Below are positions 16,646 to 25,633 of a stretch of 64,000 bases of DNA, one piece after another. Within the stretch, counting starts at the first letter, position 1, and each line of letters starts with the position of its first letter. The stretch is from positions 1 through 64,000 of the forward strand of contig CANJUR010000017.1 of NCBI GenBank assembly GCA_947477565.1. Direction: 5' to 3'. The notes beneath the pieces are model-generated. The model worked only from the letters and a program-made list of their open reading frames with translations, was not told where the DNA came from and did no database searches. This stretch comes from Deltaproteobacteria bacterium (GTDB lineage Bacteria > Myxococcota_A > Polyangia > Polyangiales > Ga0077539). Made by a program: the position numbers and the translations under genes.

Positions 16646-17932
16646 TCAGCGCGGGCGCTGCGGGGGCGCAAACACCGTCGGCGGATGCCCTTCGAGTTCC
16701 ATTTGCAAGAAGAACAGCCAGGCCGTGGAGGCCATCGCGGGCAGATCGGGAAACTCCTCCTCGGCCGGATACGCGTAGAGGAGCCCGCCGCTCTGTCGGT
16801 GCTGCAGAGCCGAGAGATCTTGCGCGATGCGCTCGGCCTCCAGGCGGCGACCGAGGCGCAGGAGGGCCACGCCGACGGCGGCGGTTCCTTCGCCGGACAG
16901 CGTGTGGGAGAGGTCGATGCCGGGGTGGTCGGGCACCGGCCCCGCGTACGGCGCGAAGCCGTCGAGGCCTTCGATATGCGTGGAAAATGTCGCCCGCACA
17001 TACGCGATGGCGCGATTGGCGCGGACAGTCTCGCCGCGGGCCGCCAGGAAGAGCGCCCCCCAGGCGCCGGCCGCGTCGAGCGCCGGGGTACGCACGACCC
17101 CATCGCGGGTCACCGCCGCGCCGTAGCGCCCCTCGGGCAGCCATAGAGCCGCATCGATGCTCGCCGCGAGCCTGTCGGCATCGACGCCGTAGTGGCTGGT
17201 CGGGTCGAGCGCCGCGAGCGTCCGCAGAAGAAACCACCCGTCGAACTGGTGCTCCATGACGCAATAGTCCGCGACGAACGATCTATCGAAGCGACGAAAC
17301 TGCATCTGCCAGCGCCCGCGCCCCGCGGGGATGAGCCCAGCGCGCGGATCACCCGGGGTCGTCACGCGCGACGCGAGGAGCGTGTCCGCGAGGCGTCGCG
17401 CGACGGTGCGAAATCGGTCTTCGCCGGTCTCGAGGTCATAGAGGGCGAGCGCGTAGGCGGCCCAGGCGACGACCCCCGCGCGGACGTAGTCGCGGTCGTA
17501 AAACGCCTGGTCGTTGAGCTCGAAGGAAAAACCGATATCGCCCTGAGGAGTCACGAGCGCGGCGAGCGTCTCCCCGATCGCGCGGGCCTCCGGGTGGTGC
17601 TGTTGTGCGACTTGGGCGATCAGCGCGAGGGCGTCGTCGTACACGAACGAGCGCCTCCCGAGGTACGGCCACAGCGGGTGCTCTTCGGGCACGCGGAAGC
17701 TGAGCACGGCGCTGCGCGTGGCTCTCGTGGATCGGAGCGGAAAGTGCCTGCCGTCGGCGTCGTAGACCGTCTCCGCCGGGAAGGGCTGCGGAGTCATGAA
17801 GGCTCGCGCCGCCTCCAGCGAACGCACGCGATCGAGGGGCGAATGAATGCACGCCGTGAGCGCGGCGACGAGAAGGCAGGTGCGGTGGAGAGCCCGTGGG
17901 AGACCGTCCCCGGGTGCGCGTGCATTTCGCAT
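16646..17932 (-). CDS. six-hairpin (alpha/alpha-toroid) glycosidase-like lipoprotein
   Basis: 428 residues. A lipobox (LTAC) lies near residue 28. The body has repeated helical hairpins with conserved aromatic and Gly-rich turns: YVRAGVVAWAAYALALYDLETGEDRF, MEHQFDGWFLLRTLAALDPTSHYG, IEGLDGFAPYAGP, HTLSGEGTAAVGVALLRLGR. This is the pattern of six-hairpin glycosidases and related polysaccharide lyases. It is divergently transcribed from the YaiO-like porin gene, only about 30 bases away, so the two probably share a regulatory region and a pathway. A periplasmic or outer-membrane hydrolase or lyase that trims the exported polysaccharide is the natural inference. Substrate and catalytic residues cannot be assigned. 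Confidence 0.65.
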   Translation of the reverse strand: MRNARAPGDGLPRALHRTCLLVAALTACIHSPLDRVRSLEAARAFMTPQPFPAETVYDADGRHFPLRSTRATRSAVLSFRVPEEHPLWPYLGRRSFVYDDALALIAQVAQQHHPEARAIGETLAALVTPQGDIGFSFELNDQAFYDRDYVRAGVVAWAAYALALYDLETGEDRFRTVARRLADTLLASRVTTPGDPRAGLIPAGRGRWQMQFRRFDRSFVADYCVMEHQFDGWFLLRTLAALDPTSHYGVDADRLAASIDAALWLPEGRYGAAVTRDGVVRTPALDAAGAWGALFLAARGETVRANRAIAYVRATFSTHIEGLDGFAPYAGPVPDHPGIDLSHTLSGEGTAAVGVALLRLGRRLEAERIAQDLSALQHRQSGGLLYAYPAEEEFPDLPAMASTAWLFFLQMELEGHPPTVFAPPQRPR

Positions 17933-17962
17933 TGAACGGTCGATTCGACTAAGGGTGGTGCC

Positions 17963-19300
17963 GTGCCGCGCGCGATGAAACTGGGATTATGTTCGCACGT
18001 TCGTCTAGCGTTCATCGCGTCTGTATTTTTCGGGTGCGCGTCGGCTCCACGGACGACCACGCGCTCGCTCACTCCGTCCCTCGCGCCGGTTGCGCGCGAC
18101 CGCGCGGCGCTGCTCGCCGACGCCGCGCGGCTCGCCCGTGACCCGACGGCACGCGACGTAGCGCGAGCTTTCTATCAAGTACTGCTCACGCGCGAGCCGC
18201 ACGACGACGAGGCACGCGTCGGACTGGCACGGCTCGACGCCTGGGATCAGCGCTACGACACCGCGCTATTGCTCTACCGCGACGTGCTCTCGCGGCATCC
18301 GAGCGACGCCGAGGTGCGCGCCGGCATCGTCGATGTATTGCTCTGGCAGCACCGCACCGACGCCGCGTGGCGCGAGCTTGTGGCGGGCCTCGATCGCACG
18401 CCGGACTCCGTCGATCTCCTCGAGCGCCGCGCCCGCATCGCGTGGCTCAACGGTGACCGCGCCGCCGCGCTCCGCGACGCCCGCCTGGCCTACGCGCAGG
18501 GCGCGCGGGGAGAGGGATTGCTGCAACTACGGCAGCAGCTCTTCAACGGCGAAGCGCGGCTGCTGCTCCGGTACGACCTGTACCCGTCGGGGTATAGCAA
18601 CTCCCCCGCGACGGAACTGTACCTCCGGCAGGCCTGGCGTCGCTGGACTTTCTTCGCGCACGTCGAGCAGTCCTGGCGCTACGCCACGCTCGACTCTGCC
18701 CCGGGGCTTACCTACAACGGCCTCTTCCAGCTCGGGGCGGCCTACGGGTTCGGGCACGGGTTCTCCGCGACACTCGAGGCCGGCGTCGGAGCGCCTGCGC
18801 CAGTGGTGCCGCGCTGGACCGTGCGGGCGGCGGGCACCGCGGGCCTCGGCCGACGCGCAGTGATCGGCCTGTCCGACGCGATCTGGGGCTACGACAACGG
18901 GCAGTTCGTCAACCTCCTCTACGCCAACATCGAGGTCGCGCTCAGCGAAGCCGTGCGTGCAGAAGTGCGCTACTGGCTCGGCTTCGTAACCCTGCCCTCC
19001 GTGGGCGGAACCGCCCCTTCCCAGGCGGTTCACTCGGCCGGCCTGCGGGGGTTCTGGCGACTGAGTCCTACGCTCGAACTCGGGGCGGAGTTCACCTACG
19101 GCGCGCAGCTCGATCGCAGCGCGGCGGCCTACCAGCTCGTGACGCTCCGCTCGGAGATCTTCGGGGTCTTCGCAGACTGGCTGGTGCTCCCCAACCTCGG
19201 GCTGCGGCCGTACTACCGCTTCGAACTTCGCGATCGGCCGAGCGCGGGCGACAGCATCCCGATCCACTCCGTCGAGCTCGCCGCTTACTATCGCTGGTAA
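17963..19300 (+). CDS. TPR plus outer-membrane beta-barrel protein, YaiO/PgaA-like
   Basis: 445 residues from the GTG at 17963, which has AAGGG at 17951-17955; an ATG at 17975 is the alternative. A lipoprotein-type signal (LAFIASVFFGC) is followed by TPR-like helices to about residue 185 (AFYQVLLTREPHDDEARVGLARL, DTALLLYRDVLSRHPSDAEVRAGI). Then comes a barrel domain of about 240 residues with alternating strands and a C-terminal aromatic end (HSVELAAYYRW). This is the layout of the YaiO family and, on a smaller scale, of PgaA, which export polysaccharide through the outer membrane. It is divergent from the glycosidase-like gene and converges on the operon carrying the glycosyltransferase, with only 8 bases between stop codons. 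Outer-membrane export of the polysaccharide made by that operon is inferred. Confidence 0.8.
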   Translation: MPRAMKLGLCSHVRLAFIASVFFGCASAPRTTTRSLTPSLAPVARDRAALLADAARLARDPTARDVARAFYQVLLTREPHDDEARVGLARLDAWDQRYDTALLLYRDVLSRHPSDAEVRAGIVDVLLWQHRTDAAWRELVAGLDRTPDSVDLLERRARIAWLNGDRAAALRDARLAYAQGARGEGLLQLRQQLFNGEARLLLRYDLYPSGYSNSPATELYLRQAWRRWTFFAHVEQSWRYATLDSAPGLTYNGLFQLGAAYGFGHGFSATLEAGVGAPAPVVPRWTVRAAGTAGLGRRAVIGLSDAIWGYDNGQFVNLLYANIEVALSEAVRAEVRYWLGFVTLPSVGGTAPSQAVHSAGLRGFWRLSPTLELGAEFTYGAQLDRSAAAYQLVTLRSEIFGVFADWLVLPNLGLRPYYRFELRDRPSAGDSIPIHSVELAAYYRW

Positions 19301-19308
19301 GCGGCCGC

Positions 19309-22300
19309 CTATGCGCCTCGACCAGAACGCGCGCGCTGCAATGCGAGGCGCACCTTCGCGTCGGGGTCTTTCTCCAGTCGCGCGAGCGCCTCGAGCACCG
19401 ACGGTCGGTGGAGGGCTTCGAGCGCGTGCACCGCAGCGAGACGCACCCTGGGAGCCGGGTCGCCGAGCGCGGGAATCAAGCTGCGTTCGAACTCCGGCAC
19501 CGCCAACGCGGCGATGCCCAGCACGGCCGCCCGGCGGCTCTGCTCCGAGCGGGCGGAGGTCATGTGGTCTGCGAGGGCCTCGCTGACGACTCCAGCGCGC
19601 GCGTCGGACCGGAGCGCGCGCTGCACTTCCGGTGTGCTGTTTCGCAGCGCGACCTCGAACGCCCCGAGTCCCTCGCCGTCGTGTCGCGAGAGCAGCGAAA
19701 CCATCGCCGTCGCGCTCACCTCTGCGTCACCATCGGTCGCGAGCGCCGCGAGGAGATCCATGGCCGACGCCGCCTCGACGGCGCCAAGTACCATCGCGAG
19801 GCGCGCGCGCACCGAGGTCGAGTTGTCCGTGCGCATCACCTCGAGGCGCTCCGTCGCGTGGTCGGGGTTCCAGGACGCGATGGCCTCCAGGGCCGCGGTG
19901 CGCACGGACTCCATGGCGTCGCGCCGGGCCTCGTCCACCGCCGCCGTCGCCTCCGGGAGCGGCAGCGCTGCGAGCGCCCACACCGTCGCCGCACGAATGC
20001 TCTGCTCGCGCGACTTCAGCAACTCCAGGAGCAGCGGTAGCAGCGAGGGTTCGCCCCAGCGTGCGAGCACGAATACGCACGACGTGACGACGTCGCTCCG
20101 GGCTGCGCCCATCATCTGGTCGATGAGCGGCATCGGGTCGCTGCGATAAAGCTCCGCAATCGCCTCGATGGCGGCCTGCTTCACGTCGGCGTTGCTCGAC
20201 CCGAGCGCGCGAAAGAGCACCTCCCCGTGCGCTCGAACACGCGAGCGACCAAGCGCACGCACGGCCACGATGGCGACCCCAGAGCTCGGATCCGTGGTCG
20301 CGCGGGCCAGTGCCGTCATCGCGAGGTCGACCGCTCCGGACTGCGCCAACGCCTGCGCAGCGAGGAGACGAATCTCCTCCGAAGGATCGCCGGTGACCAC
20401 GTCCGCGAGGGTCTCGATGCACTGCTCGGTGCGGTACCTCGCGAGCGTCTCGACCGCGACGCGTCGGCTGCGGAGGTCCTGGCTGGTGCGCAAGAGTTGC
20501 TGGTAGCGCGCGACGATGGCCGGGCGGTCGAGCGCCTCCGCGAGCGGCCCGGTCGGCAACTCAAGATGGAGGCGGGCGAAGAACATCGCCCGAACGCCCT
20601 CATCCTCGCCCTCGAGCAAGCTCTGAATCTCTGCGCTCTGCGCCGGGTCGCCGAGGGCCTCGCTGGCCTCCACGATCGCCTCGGGCATCCCAGCGAGCGC
20701 ACGCGCCACGAGGCCGACCGCAGACGGGACGCGGCGTCTCGCCCATGGCGTCGCAAGCACCGCAGCGCCACCACCGTCAGGCAGCCTACCGAGCGCAATC
20801 ACCACGCGATGCCGAACAAACGCATCGGGGTCGTCAAGCATCGCAGCGAGAGCGCTGCAAGCGTCGTCCTGCGCAGTCGCCACACGACCGAGGGCGTTGA
20901 CCACGGCCGCGCGGGTTCGCGGATCAGGGTCGCGGCAGGCCACCCGAAGAGCGGCCACGGACTGCGGCGCGGTGATCTTTCCCAGCGCCCCCGCAGCGCT
21001 CGCCCGGAGCTTGGCGTCAGGGTCCCGAAGGTAGCGCGCAAGGTGTTGAATTCCCCGCGGATCGGCCAGCTTTCCGAGCGCCCACGCAAGGCCGAGACGC
21101 ACGTCGAGATCCTCGGAGTCGAGGAGCGGCTCGATACGCGCGTCGAATACCGCCCAGCCACCGCGGGAGAGAGCCCTCGCGAGGTGTTCGCGCATCTCCG
21201 GCGCGGCGCCCGGGAGGGCCCGCAGAACGGCCTCTGCAGCGTCCACGTCGTCGCGCACCCCGAGCCCATCGACAGCGGCGTGGCGCACCTCGGTGGCGGC
21301 ATCGAAAATCGCGGCTTTCAAGACACGGAGCGCATCGTCGCCTGCGACCCCCGCGAGGCCCTGCACCGCCCGAAGCCGAACCTCCGCATCGGGATCGATC
21401 ACGGCCCGCAGCAGCAGTCCTTGCGCGGCCGGCAGGTCGAGACGCCCAAGAATCTGCGTGAGCCAACCGCGGGTCGCGGCCGTACCCCGATCGAAGGCCG
21501 CCACCATCGAAGCGACGAAGGGCTTCAAGTCGTCGCGATCGAAGGCTGCCAGCGCCTCCGCGGCGCGCTCTCGCACCGTCGCGTCGGCGTCGTCGAGCAG
21601 CCTCGCGAGCGCCGCCGCGCCGCCCTCCGCCCGCAGTCGGCCGATGGCCTCTGCGAGGGACGCGCGCACCAGCGCCGCCGTGTCATCGATGGCCGCCACA
21701 AGCAGCGGCGCGACGCGCGCGACGCCGAGTTCACCGCAGGCCCGCGCCATCTCGGCCCGCACGCGCGGGCTCTTGTGGTGCAGGTATCCCGCGAGGCTGT
21801 CCGCCAGGCCGGCCCGGCCAAGCTCGAGCACCGCGGTGTAGGCCTTGCGGGCCACGTCGGCGTCCGTCGAGTCGAGTTCCGTGACCTTGCGTTCGAGGTA
21901 GCCCACGCGCTCGATCGCCAGCGCAGCGCGCCGCCGCACCTCGAGGTTGGGATCACGCAGGGCTCCCTCCAGCGCCGAGGTGTCCTCCGGGTGAACCATC
22001 TCCAGCGCTTCGAGCACCCGCAGTCGGGTACCGAAATCCGGGTCTGCGAGCATTCCGATGAGCACGCCGCTGGTGCTGGCGTCGCCGACCTTGCCGAGCG
22101 CCCCGGCGGCGTGCGCGCGCACCTGCGCCACCGGGTCACGCAGCGCCGCCTGGATGAGTGGCTGCACCGAGCGTCGGTCGCCGATCGCGCCGAGCGCCTC
22201 GGAGGCGGCGATGCGGAGTTCGTCGTTGGGGTCTTGCAGCCGCCCGATGAGCGGCTCGACGGATTCCGGGTCACGCGATCGACCGAGGACCCGCGCAGCC

Positions 22301-22953
22301 CACACCGCACCGCGGGCATGCTCGGTGTCCGCGAGTAGTTGTACGAGCGCCCCGGTCGCGGCGGAGCCGAACGCCACGAGCGCGTCCGCCACGCGCGGCG
22401 AAGACCAGTCGTCGATGGTGTGCAGTTCGGACACGAGCAGCGGAATCACCGCGGGCTCGCGGATGCGGGCGAGCGCTGTCGCCGCGGCGCGCTTCACCGT
22501 CGCGTCGTCCTCGTACGGATCGCGGAGGCACTCGACCAGCGCCGGGACGCCCACGGACGACCCGAGCAACCCCAGAAGCTCTGCGCTATGGGCCCGATCG
22601 TTCCAGCCCCTGGCTTCACGCAATCGCTTGCTTACTCGAACCACCAGGCCGAGGGCCTCGCCCATTTCTACCGCGCGGCGCTTCGCCGTCGCGTCGCCGT
22701 CGCGCAGGGCCGACTCCACCACGCGCTCGAGGGTCGCAGGCTCGAAGCGCGGCGAGAGGGCCGCGGCGATGGTGTCTGCGCGGCTCTCGGCAGAGAGCGA
22801 AGCGAAGACCGTGCGCGCTTCGGCCAACTGCGTGATCGCCCGCTTCGTGGCGAGTCGTTGCAGAACTTCGCGCACCATCAGCGCCACCGTCGGAATGGCC
22901 GCGAGCAGCAATACGAAGCCCACCGCCCGGAGAATCACGTCCGAGCCGTTCAT
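19309..22953 (-). CDS. large membrane-anchored HEAT-repeat protein
   Basis: 1214 residues. One N-terminal transmembrane helix (about residues 6-28, ILRAVGFVLLLAAIPTVALMV) is followed by nearly continuous HEAT/PBS-lyase-type repeats of about 31 residues, with the pattern DPxxxVRxxAAxALGxIGDxRSVQPLIxAL. I can see more than 30 such units. HEAT solenoids are protein-protein scaffolds; no catalytic motif is present. The ATG at 22953 overlaps the stop of the receiver gene (ATGA, 22950-22953), which rejects a longer upstream start in the same frame. As the last gene of the operon it is likely a scaffold or effector for the two-component pair or for the glycosyltransferase. The upstream TM suggests the solenoid faces the cytoplasm, but topology is not certain. 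Confidence 0.85.
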   Translation of the reverse strand: MNGSDVILRAVGFVLLLAAIPTVALMVREVLQRLATKRAITQLAEARTVFASLSAESRADTIAAALSPRFEPATLERVVESALRDGDATAKRRAVEMGEALGLVVRVSKRLREARGWNDRAHSAELLGLLGSSVGVPALVECLRDPYEDDATVKRAAATALARIREPAVIPLLVSELHTIDDWSSPRVADALVAFGSAATGALVQLLADTEHARGAVWAARVLGRSRDPESVEPLIGRLQDPNDELRIAASEALGAIGDRRSVQPLIQAALRDPVAQVRAHAAGALGKVGDASTSGVLIGMLADPDFGTRLRVLEALEMVHPEDTSALEGALRDPNLEVRRRAALAIERVGYLERKVTELDSTDADVARKAYTAVLELGRAGLADSLAGYLHHKSPRVRAEMARACGELGVARVAPLLVAAIDDTAALVRASLAEAIGRLRAEGGAAALARLLDDADATVRERAAEALAAFDRDDLKPFVASMVAAFDRGTAATRGWLTQILGRLDLPAAQGLLLRAVIDPDAEVRLRAVQGLAGVAGDDALRVLKAAIFDAATEVRHAAVDGLGVRDDVDAAEAVLRALPGAAPEMREHLARALSRGGWAVFDARIEPLLDSEDLDVRLGLAWALGKLADPRGIQHLARYLRDPDAKLRASAAGALGKITAPQSVAALRVACRDPDPRTRAAVVNALGRVATAQDDACSALAAMLDDPDAFVRHRVVIALGRLPDGGGAAVLATPWARRRVPSAVGLVARALAGMPEAIVEASEALGDPAQSAEIQSLLEGEDEGVRAMFFARLHLELPTGPLAEALDRPAIVARYQQLLRTSQDLRSRRVAVETLARYRTEQCIETLADVVTGDPSEEIRLLAAQALAQSGAVDLAMTALARATTDPSSGVAIVAVRALGRSRVRAHGEVLFRALGSSNADVKQAAIEAIAELYRSDPMPLIDQMMGAARSDVVTSCVFVLARWGEPSLLPLLLELLKSREQSIRAATVWALAALPLPEATAAVDEARRDAMESVRTAALEAIASWNPDHATERLEVMRTDNSTSVRARLAMVLGAVEAASAMDLLAALATDGDAEVSATAMVSLLSRHDGEGLGAFEVALRNSTPEVQRALRSDARAGVVSEALADHMTSARSEQSRRAAVLGIAALAVPEFERSLIPALGDPAPRVRLAAVHALEALHRPSVLEALARLEKDPDAKVRLALQRARSGRGA

Positions 22954-23321
22954 GCGTCTCCCAGGAGCAGCGCGATCTGTCGCACCACCACCACCGGGTC
23001 TACGGGCTTGCTCAGAAACACGCTCGCGCCGCACTGTTTCGCCCAAAATCGGTCGGCCGGGTCGGCCTTGCTCGTCAGCATCACGATCGGCACCGTCACC
23101 CCAATTTCGCGGATCGCCCGGCAGACCTGAAACCCGTTCATCTCGGGCATCATGACGTCGAGCACGATGACGTCCGGCGTCGAGCGGCGCACGGACTCGA
23201 TCGCCTGAAGCCCGTCGAAGACCACCGTCGTACCGTAGCCCAGCGCACGAAGCCGAGCGCTCAGCACCTCGAGGTTCTCCGGGTTGTCATCGACGAGGAG
23301 AATTCGCTGCCGACTGTTCAT
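22950..23321 (-). CDS. single-domain response regulator (CheY-like receiver)
   Basis: 123 residues, a complete receiver domain with no output domain. The acidic pocket is D11/D12, the phosphoacceptor is D55 (VIVLDVMMPEMNG), the switch residue is T83 (VMLTSK) and the conserved lysine is K105 (FLSKP). The gene overlaps the histidine kinase upstream and the HEAT gene downstream by 4 bases each (ATGA), so the three should be made in fixed proportion. Without a DNA-binding domain it must act by protein interaction, plausibly on the HEAT protein or the glycosyltransferase; this target is inferred from coupling only. Confidence 0.92.
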   Translation of the reverse strand: MNSRQRILLVDDNPENLEVLSARLRALGYGTTVVFDGLQAIESVRRSTPDVIVLDVMMPEMNGFQVCRAIREIGVTVPIVMLTSKADPADRFWAKQCGASVFLSKPVDPVVVVRQIALLLGDA

Positions 23322-24055
23322 GGTGTACTTCGCTCCCCCGAATCAATTTCGTCGAAACTCCGGTCCCGTTCTGACGGAATCAGTAGTGCCACGCGGGCAC
23401 CCCCGCCCGCGGCTTCCCCGATCTGGATGGACCCGCCGAGCCGCGCCATGATTTCCCCGGCGATGGCGAGCCCGAGACCCGTCCCCGGGTGGTGCGCATC
23501 GCGCGCGAGTCGCTCTCCCGCCCGCAGCATCCGCGCGCAAGCCTCCGCGGGGATGCCAGGCCCGGAGTCCAGCACCGCGATCTCGATCGCCTCGGACCCG
23601 TCCGCGACCCGCCCGACCTGCACCACGACGCGGCCCGGCGACGGCGTAAATTTCAGGGCGTTGCCGACGACATTGGCGATCGCGCGACCGAGTTCCAACG
23701 GCTCTGCGAAGGCAAACTCCGAGTCGCCGATCGGGGCCACGAGGGTGATACCGCGACGCTCTGCATCGAGGTCCAGACGCCCGACGATGTCCCGCGCAAA
23801 GGCGGCAACATCGAACATGCGCGGCGCGCCTTCCTCGGCGATCGGGTTCGGGTTGTTCAACCGTTCGAGCAGGGCGCCGGCATCGACTGCGATCTCAACG
23901 ATGCGGCTGCAGCGGGCGAACTGTCCCGCGCTGATCGGCCCGTCGAGCCCGTCGCGCACGTTGGCCGCGAGGGAAGTAATGAGCCCGAGGGCACTGCGGA
24001 TGTCGTGCACCACCCCCGCGGCGGATTCCGATGAATCGCGGTCTGGAGCGGTCAC
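23318..24055 (-). CDS. sensorless histidine kinase
   Basis: 245 residues from a GTG at 24055 that overlaps the glycosyltransferase stop as GTGA (24052-24055). The phosphoacceptor is H17 in GVVHDIRSALG, in a short HisKA-like helical pair, followed by an HATPase_c domain with N box (NVVGNALKFTPSPG), G1 (DSGPGIP) and G2 (GTGLGLAIAGEIM). There is no N-terminal sensor, PAS or membrane segment. The frame is open to 24886, but that upstream part is an Arg-rich shadow of the glycosyltransferase. The kinase must get its input from partners, with the membrane-bound synthase as the first candidate. It is followed by the lone receiver with a 4-base overlap. Confidence 0.9.
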   Translation of the reverse strand: MTAPDRDSSESAAGVVHDIRSALGLITSLAANVRDGLDGPISAGQFARCSRIVEIAVDAGALLERLNNPNPIAEEGAPRMFDVAAFARDIVGRLDLDAERRGITLVAPIGDSEFAFAEPLELGRAIANVVGNALKFTPSPGRVVVQVGRVADGSEAIEIAVLDSGPGIPAEACARMLRAGERLARDAHHPGTGLGLAIAGEIMARLGGSIQIGEAAGGGARVALLIPSERDRSFDEIDSGERSTP

Positions 24056-25578
24056 GCGGCCACCGCCTGGAAGCCCTTGCGGGCGAACTTGTCCCACGCC
24101 TTGCGTCCGCGGATGAAGTCCCAAAGCCCTTTGATTTGGTAGACGACGAGCACCTGGCGGTAGCCGAAGTTTGAGAGCAGGCCGACGCCGATGAGCAGAA
24201 CGATGTCGCGAAGGCGCGCGAACGGAAAGAGCGAGAGGGTGTGCGTACGCACCTCGACGCCGCGCTCGGAGTACGCGCAGAGCAGCACCGAGAGCGTGGA
24301 GAGGCAGAGGTTCATGGCCGCCGCGAGGCACGCGAAGGAGAGGGCGACGCGCAGCGACAGTGCGCCGGTCAATGCGGTCACGAGAAGCATCACGTACCCA
24401 ACGCCCTCGAGCATCGGCGCCATCGCCTCGAAGAAGATCTGGTACGGGAGCGCGAAGAGCCCGATGCGCCCGTAGCGCCTGCGGAGCAGCATCCCGCGGT
24501 GGAAGGACAGCACCTCCAGGAGCCCGCGATACCATCGCGCGCGCTGCTTTCCGAGGTCGTGCAGAACCTCCGGCGCCTCCGTCCAGGCGGTGGGCGTGGT
24601 GAGGAAGACCACGCGGTTGGGGAGGTTCCGGTCGAGAAGGTAGCGGTGGAGCCGGACGACGATCTCCATGTCTTCGCAGACCGTCTCGACGTGTTCGCCG
24701 CAGTACTCGATGCCCACCCGCGAACGCATGTCGCGGGTGAGAAAGCCGCCGATGGCGACGACATAGTCCCGACGCAGCAACGCATACACACCGGAGAGAA
24801 TGAGCAACGAGTCGAGGGCTCCGAGTGCTGTCCGCCCCTGCGCGAAAGAGCGCATGTACTCGACCACCTGGAAGCGCGCGACCCACGAGCGCGGCGTGTG
24901 GACATCCACGACGCGCCCTCCCTCGATGCGCGCCCCGTTGGTGAGCCCCACCTGAGTGCCCACGGCCACGACCCCGGTTGGATCATCCACGAACGGCCGC
25001 ACCGCCCGCAGAAGCGCGTCCGGGAGAAGCACGCTGTCGGCGTCCATGCTGGTCACGAACACCCCGCGCGCGACGTTGATGGCGGCGTTGAGCGCGTCGG
25101 CCTTCCCGCCGTTCTCTTTATCGATGAGCACGAGCCGTCGGAGGCCCTTCGGCAGCGGCAGTCGGGACTCGTAAAACGACCGAATCGGCTTGGTCTGCAG
25201 GTGAGCGTCGTATTCGAGTTCGGTGCGCACGAAGAGAAACTCACGCCGCAGCACGTCCATGGTGCGGTCCTTCGAGCCGTCGTTGCAGATCACGATCTCG
25301 AAGGACGGATACTGCAGAAGTAGCAGCGATTTCAGGCTCTCGACGATCGTGACCTCCTCGTTGTAGGCGGGCACGAGGAGGGTGATGGTCGGGAGGAAGT
25401 TGTCCCGCAGCGCGCGCGCGGCAGGGCGCACCTGCTCGCGCCCCAGCTCACTGCGAATGCGCGTGAGGCTCAACCCCACGAACCAGAGGCTCACGGCGAA
25501 GTACAAAAACATGTAGGCGAGGACGAGCACATCCATCACCTGGATGAAGCCCCGCAGCAGGTCACCGAAGGTCATCAA
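24052..25578 (-). CDS. processive family 2 glycosyltransferase, PgaC/IcaA-like
   Basis: 508 residues. One N-terminal TM (about 12-38) is followed by the GT2 catalytic domain with VPAYNEE (69-75), NDGSKD (99-104), the MDADS metal site (D179, D181), the catalytic-base motif CEDME (E302, D303) and the QRARW product-binding motif (345-349). At least three TM segments follow (LEGVGYVMLLVTALTG, LSFACLAAAMNLCLST, DIVLLIGVGLLSNF). The full D, D, D, QxxRW set marks a processive synthase that polymerises and probably translocates a beta-linked polysaccharide, as in PgaC, IcaA, hyaluronan or cellulose synthases. No PilZ domain is fused. The operon context with a NodB-like deacetylase favours a poly-N-acetylhexosamine, but sugar specificity cannot be read from sequence. 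Confidence 0.9.
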   Translation of the reverse strand: MMTFGDLLRGFIQVMDVLVLAYMFLYFAVSLWFVGLSLTRIRSELGREQVRPAARALRDNFLPTITLLVPAYNEEVTIVESLKSLLLLQYPSFEIVICNDGSKDRTMDVLRREFLFVRTELEYDAHLQTKPIRSFYESRLPLPKGLRRLVLIDKENGGKADALNAAINVARGVFVTSMDADSVLLPDALLRAVRPFVDDPTGVVAVGTQVGLTNGARIEGGRVVDVHTPRSWVARFQVVEYMRSFAQGRTALGALDSLLILSGVYALLRRDYVVAIGGFLTRDMRSRVGIEYCGEHVETVCEDMEIVVRLHRYLLDRNLPNRVVFLTTPTAWTEAPEVLHDLGKQRARWYRGLLEVLSFHRGMLLRRRYGRIGLFALPYQIFFEAMAPMLEGVGYVMLLVTALTGALSLRVALSFACLAAAMNLCLSTLSVLLCAYSERGVEVRTHTLSLFPFARLRDIVLLIGVGLLSNFGYRQVLVVYQIKGLWDFIRGRKAWDKFARKGFQAVAA

Positions 25579-25633
25579 TGGAAGGAAAGCCGTTTCGACA
25601 CTCCGACATCAGAGCCCGGCGATACCGAATGCG

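Noticed and set aside
24056-24886. N-terminal extension of the histidine kinase to 522 residues
   Set aside because: The additional part is a low-information Arg-rich translation of the glycosyltransferase in another frame; the GTGA overlap at 24052-24055 gives a natural start.
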